This document shows positions 61,835 through 64,000 of a stretch of 64,000 nt of DNA, one piece after another. Where the stretch lies: contig NZ_FOEN01000007.1 in NCBI RefSeq assembly GCF_900110675.1, forward strand, positions 1-64,000, written 5' to 3'. The translations under genes were made by a program, and so were the position numbers. Numbering within the stretch: position 1 is the first letter of the stretch; every line of letters starts with the position of its first letter. The notes under the pieces are model-generated. The model ran no database searches, was not told the origin of the DNA, and saw nothing but the letters and a program-made list of their open reading frames with translations. The stretch is from Ignavigranum ruoffiae. GTDB lineage: Bacteria > Bacillota > Bacilli > Lactobacillales > Aerococcaceae.

Positions 61835-63133
61835 ATGGTCGAAGTGAGTTCAAGTGCCGAATTAATGCAAGCTGTTCGAGAGAGAAAGACGGAGATTGTG
61901 TTAACCCGTTCAGTGACCTTGGCCAGTCCTTTATATTTAAGTCCTGAGGTATCGATCTCTGCCAAGGCTCAAGAAGATGGGAGCCTGCCGCGATTAATCT
62001 TCTCCCATTCAGATGGGCTGATTCTTAGTGGTTCTAGCCAAATTAAAGATATGATTTTGATGACTCGACAAGATAAGAAAGCGATCCAAATATTAGCTCA
62101 ACAAAGTGAAGAAGATTTCGGTCAACTTATTTTGGAGAATTTAAAGATTAATGGACAAGTCTCATTGATCTTCCGGGCGCCTACCTTGAAAGCATCAGTC
62201 AAAGTGAACGATGTACATGTGATCAATACGGATACGCGGGCTTATCTGGAACAACCACAAAAATATGGGGTCAATGTTTTGCAAGGGGCTTTTACCCTTT
62301 ATAACTTCAATCCGAACCAAGATAGTCAGATTGAAGCGAGTATTGAAGGGTTGGCCATCGGTTTACCAGATCAACCGGTTTGGGGTTCTGGTGTTTTTAT
62401 TTCTGGCTTTGGCGACCAAGGTAGTCAAGTTCATGTCGACCGCCTACAAGTAAATGATATTTATTCTACCGGAGTGCTTCCTCAAGGTGTCGCTGATTAT
62501 ATCACGGCAGGAATGTTTATTTCATACGGCGCGCTGGTCGACGAACTTATCCATGATGGTGTGACCATGACCTATGGGGTCAATGATATGGTTCTTGATG
62601 CTTGGGGCAAAGTTCAACGATGGATCGTTAACGACAAGGTAGTTTCTTATGGACCTTCTGGTGTGGGCTTCGTTAATTTCGGTCAAGTTGATTATTTTGA
62701 AGCCAATGCTAGCATTGAAACCTACGGTACTGGGGCACGTGCTTATAACCAATATGATGGATACCTCAAAGAAGGCCTTTTCTCTGATATTATGACTCAT
62801 AATGATGGGGCCGTCGGGATTCAAATTTCTAAGAAAGTAGATCGCTTAAGAATTCGCGGGAATATTCATACCTTTGGTAGTCTAGGTCAATCCCTAGTCA
62901 AAGGGGTGAATGTTGATCTTCCGGCTTATGCCTTCTCACTCAAGGAAGGGGGAGCTTTGGACGAATTCATCGTTGAAGGAGATATCCTCAGTGAGGGAGA
63001 CCAAGTAACGACTGTGATTATGGAAGAAGGCGCTCAGATTGGTCAAGTGAAAGTCGCCGGTCGGGTTGACGCCAAGGGTCAAGACTCTCAAGCCTTTTCA
63101 AGTCAAAGTTTGGCGCAACAATTTGAAGCTTAA
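61835..63133 (+). CDS. Orphan beta-helix-like protein
   Basis: Protein of 432 aa without signal peptide. Regularly spaced short strands and turns (residues about 20-420; for example LILENLKINGQVSL, VNVLQGAFTLYNF, GSGVFISGFGDQG, GVGFVNFGQVDYFEAN, GIQISKKVDRLRIRGNI) give the look of a right-handed parallel beta-helix, as in pectate lyase-like folds. No catalytic motif is visible. AGGAG lies 8 nt before ATG 61835. It follows the DJ-1 gene by 101 bp and may be co-transcribed. Family unknown to me. Confidence 0.6.
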   Translation: MVEVSSSAELMQAVRERKTEIVLTRSVTLASPLYLSPEVSISAKAQEDGSLPRLIFSHSDGLILSGSSQIKDMILMTRQDKKAIQILAQQSEEDFGQLILENLKINGQVSLIFRAPTLKASVKVNDVHVINTDTRAYLEQPQKYGVNVLQGAFTLYNFNPNQDSQIEASIEGLAIGLPDQPVWGSGVFISGFGDQGSQVHVDRLQVNDIYSTGVLPQGVADYITAGMFISYGALVDELIHDGVTMTYGVNDMVLDAWGKVQRWIVNDKVVSYGPSGVGFVNFGQVDYFEANASIETYGTGARAYNQYDGYLKEGLFSDIMTHNDGAVGIQISKKVDRLRIRGNIHTFGSLGQSLVKGVNVDLPAYAFSLKEGGALDEFIVEGDILSEGDQVTTVIMEEGAQIGQVKVAGRVDAKGQDSQAFSSQSLAQQFEA

Positions 63134-63614
63134 TTTAGTATTCACTAAGAAATCTATTTGATTTCGCCGATATCACGAGATTTGAGATAATACATTGACG
63201 GACCAGATTGGCCCTTTCGAACAAATACAACCATTCATCCTTATAAAATAACATCTGTTTCTTTGTATTGAACAAGAGAATAGCTCATCTAGCTAGTTAA
63301 TCAGCCTATGTTTATTGATTCGTTAGCTTTTTCACTGTATTTTTCCGTGAAAGCTGGCTGTTTAGCTGGAATGACGACGCTTGTTCTTGCGGAGATTCAG
63401 ATGTTTTCTTTTTCTAAGCTGAAATAAGGATTGATCTGCTTATAAAAGTTTCCCACGCTTAGGGTATTATCTTCAGCCATGCAGTCTGGTCAATCTATCT
63501 GAAGTTTATGTGTTAATTTATATATTTATATCATTGATTTCTGAAAGAAGATTCTTGCAAATCTTTCATGATTGGTGGATGATAGAGAAAAGATCAAAAG
63601 GAGTGGAACCCTCG
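63134..63614. other. Gene-free stretch
   Basis: No frame with a ribosome site. A weak hairpin AGCTTTTTCAC/GTGAAAGCT (63326-63357) is the only structure seen. Confidence 0.5.
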
Positions 63615-63965
63615 ATGTCATCTCATCAACCTGAAGCAGGAAAAGAAGAAACTCAATTAAAGCAGCGGATCGAGTGGGTCGAATATATGGAGGCAGTCAA
63701 AGATCGTCGTTGGCAGCTTGTCAAAACATTGGACCAGGCCCTGTCACAACTCGTAGACTCCGAAGAAGACTACCAGCGCTTATTAGATTATTACGGAAGT
63801 CAAGAATTTCGCCAAGATGTGGATGACAGCAACCAAGGAATTATTCCGGCCGAAGTCAAACAAGGCGTTCTTTCTGAAGATGAAGTGTTTAACTTGGTTG
63901 GGGCCAACTACGATTTGTCGGTTCGTTTGATCGAAGTTGCTGCTTTACTCTTAAAACATCCCTAG
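63615..63965 (+). CDS. DUF4298 domain protein
   Basis: Small helical protein, 116 aa. QLKQRIEWVEYMEAV, DYQRLLDYYGSQEFRQD and VKQGVLSEDEVFNLVGANYDL match the DUF4298 pattern (LxxYYxSxxYxxDxxxxxxGVLSED). Function unknown. ATG 63615 lies 11 nt after AAAAGGAG; the in-frame GTG at 63603 overlaps that site. The family is common in Lactobacillales. Confidence 0.8.
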   Translation: MSSHQPEAGKEETQLKQRIEWVEYMEAVKDRRWQLVKTLDQALSQLVDSEEDYQRLLDYYGSQEFRQDVDDSNQGIIPAEVKQGVLSEDEVFNLVGANYDLSVRLIEVAALLLKHP

Positions 63966-64000
63966 GAATTTATTGAAGGAAGTTGTCTATGATCTAGGAA

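Overview
The window reads as a low-GC Gram-positive chromosome, most likely a member of the Lactobacillales near the Aerococcaceae or Carnobacteriaceae. This rests on strong AGGAGG-type ribosome sites, the cysteine-free S14 protein, LysM wall hydrolases, lipobox-type solute-binding proteins, and CcpA-, GntR/FCD-, Zur- and PhoP-like DNA sites. The genus is inference only. I saw no rRNA, tRNA, insertion sequence, prophage or CRISPR array.

Layout. 0-6.4 kb: a short-chain acyl-CoA operon (3-hydroxyacyl-CoA dehydrogenase, acyl-CoA dehydrogenase, thiolase, GntP-type permease, CoA-transferase). 6.4-8.2 kb: a pair behind an SOS-type box (YolD-like plus an all-helical HEPN-like protein), a Zur-boxed rpsN with a 40-residue partner, and a YccF membrane protein. 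8.4-10.5 kb: a six-LysM amidase. 10.8-15.7 kb: an LplB/YtcP-type sugar ABC operon with a cre-like site, in which the second permease is frameshifted and the binding protein has a nonsense codon. 15.9-25.5 kb: YesL-like protein, flavin reductase, small transcripts, thioesterase, VanZ, GNAT, a MacAB-like export operon, a VOC protein and a SixA-like phosphatase.

25.7-29.4 kb: an FbpABC-type ABC importer behind four 11-bp-spaced PhoP-type repeats. The same promoter layout recurs at 38.0 kb before a secreted purple-acid-type phosphatase, so the two look like members of one phosphate-starvation regulon. 29.5-37.1 kb: a MerR regulator with a 19-bp promoter spacer, a DUF1232 protein, an ABC-F protein behind a short leader peptide, a D-2-hydroxyacid dehydrogenase, a HIRAN-GNAT fusion and another GNAT. 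37.1-43.8 kb: three disrupted genes (metallo-hydrolase, MazG, flavoprotein), a LOG protein and a glutathionyl-hydroquinone-reductase-like protein.

46-51.1 kb: two dimethylargininase (DDAH) paralogues around a divergent GntR/FCD regulator, followed by an alanine-racemase-fold PLP enzyme and an arginine/ornithine-type APC antiporter. Both DDAH promoters carry a GTATAC element at the same place in the spacer. I regard this as a candidate methylarginine-use locus and the best candidate for an undescribed system here. 52.2-60.8 kb: kdpDE and kdpFABC, each preceded by a nearly identical 22-bp box at the same distance from its -10. 61-64 kb: a DJ-1/PfpI protein, an orphan beta-helix-like protein and a DUF4298 protein.

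Five genes are broken by one small lesion in otherwise intact frames (three one-base run-length indels, two nonsense codons), and two GNAT genes are truncated. This means either recent decay or residual sequence error; reads would decide.
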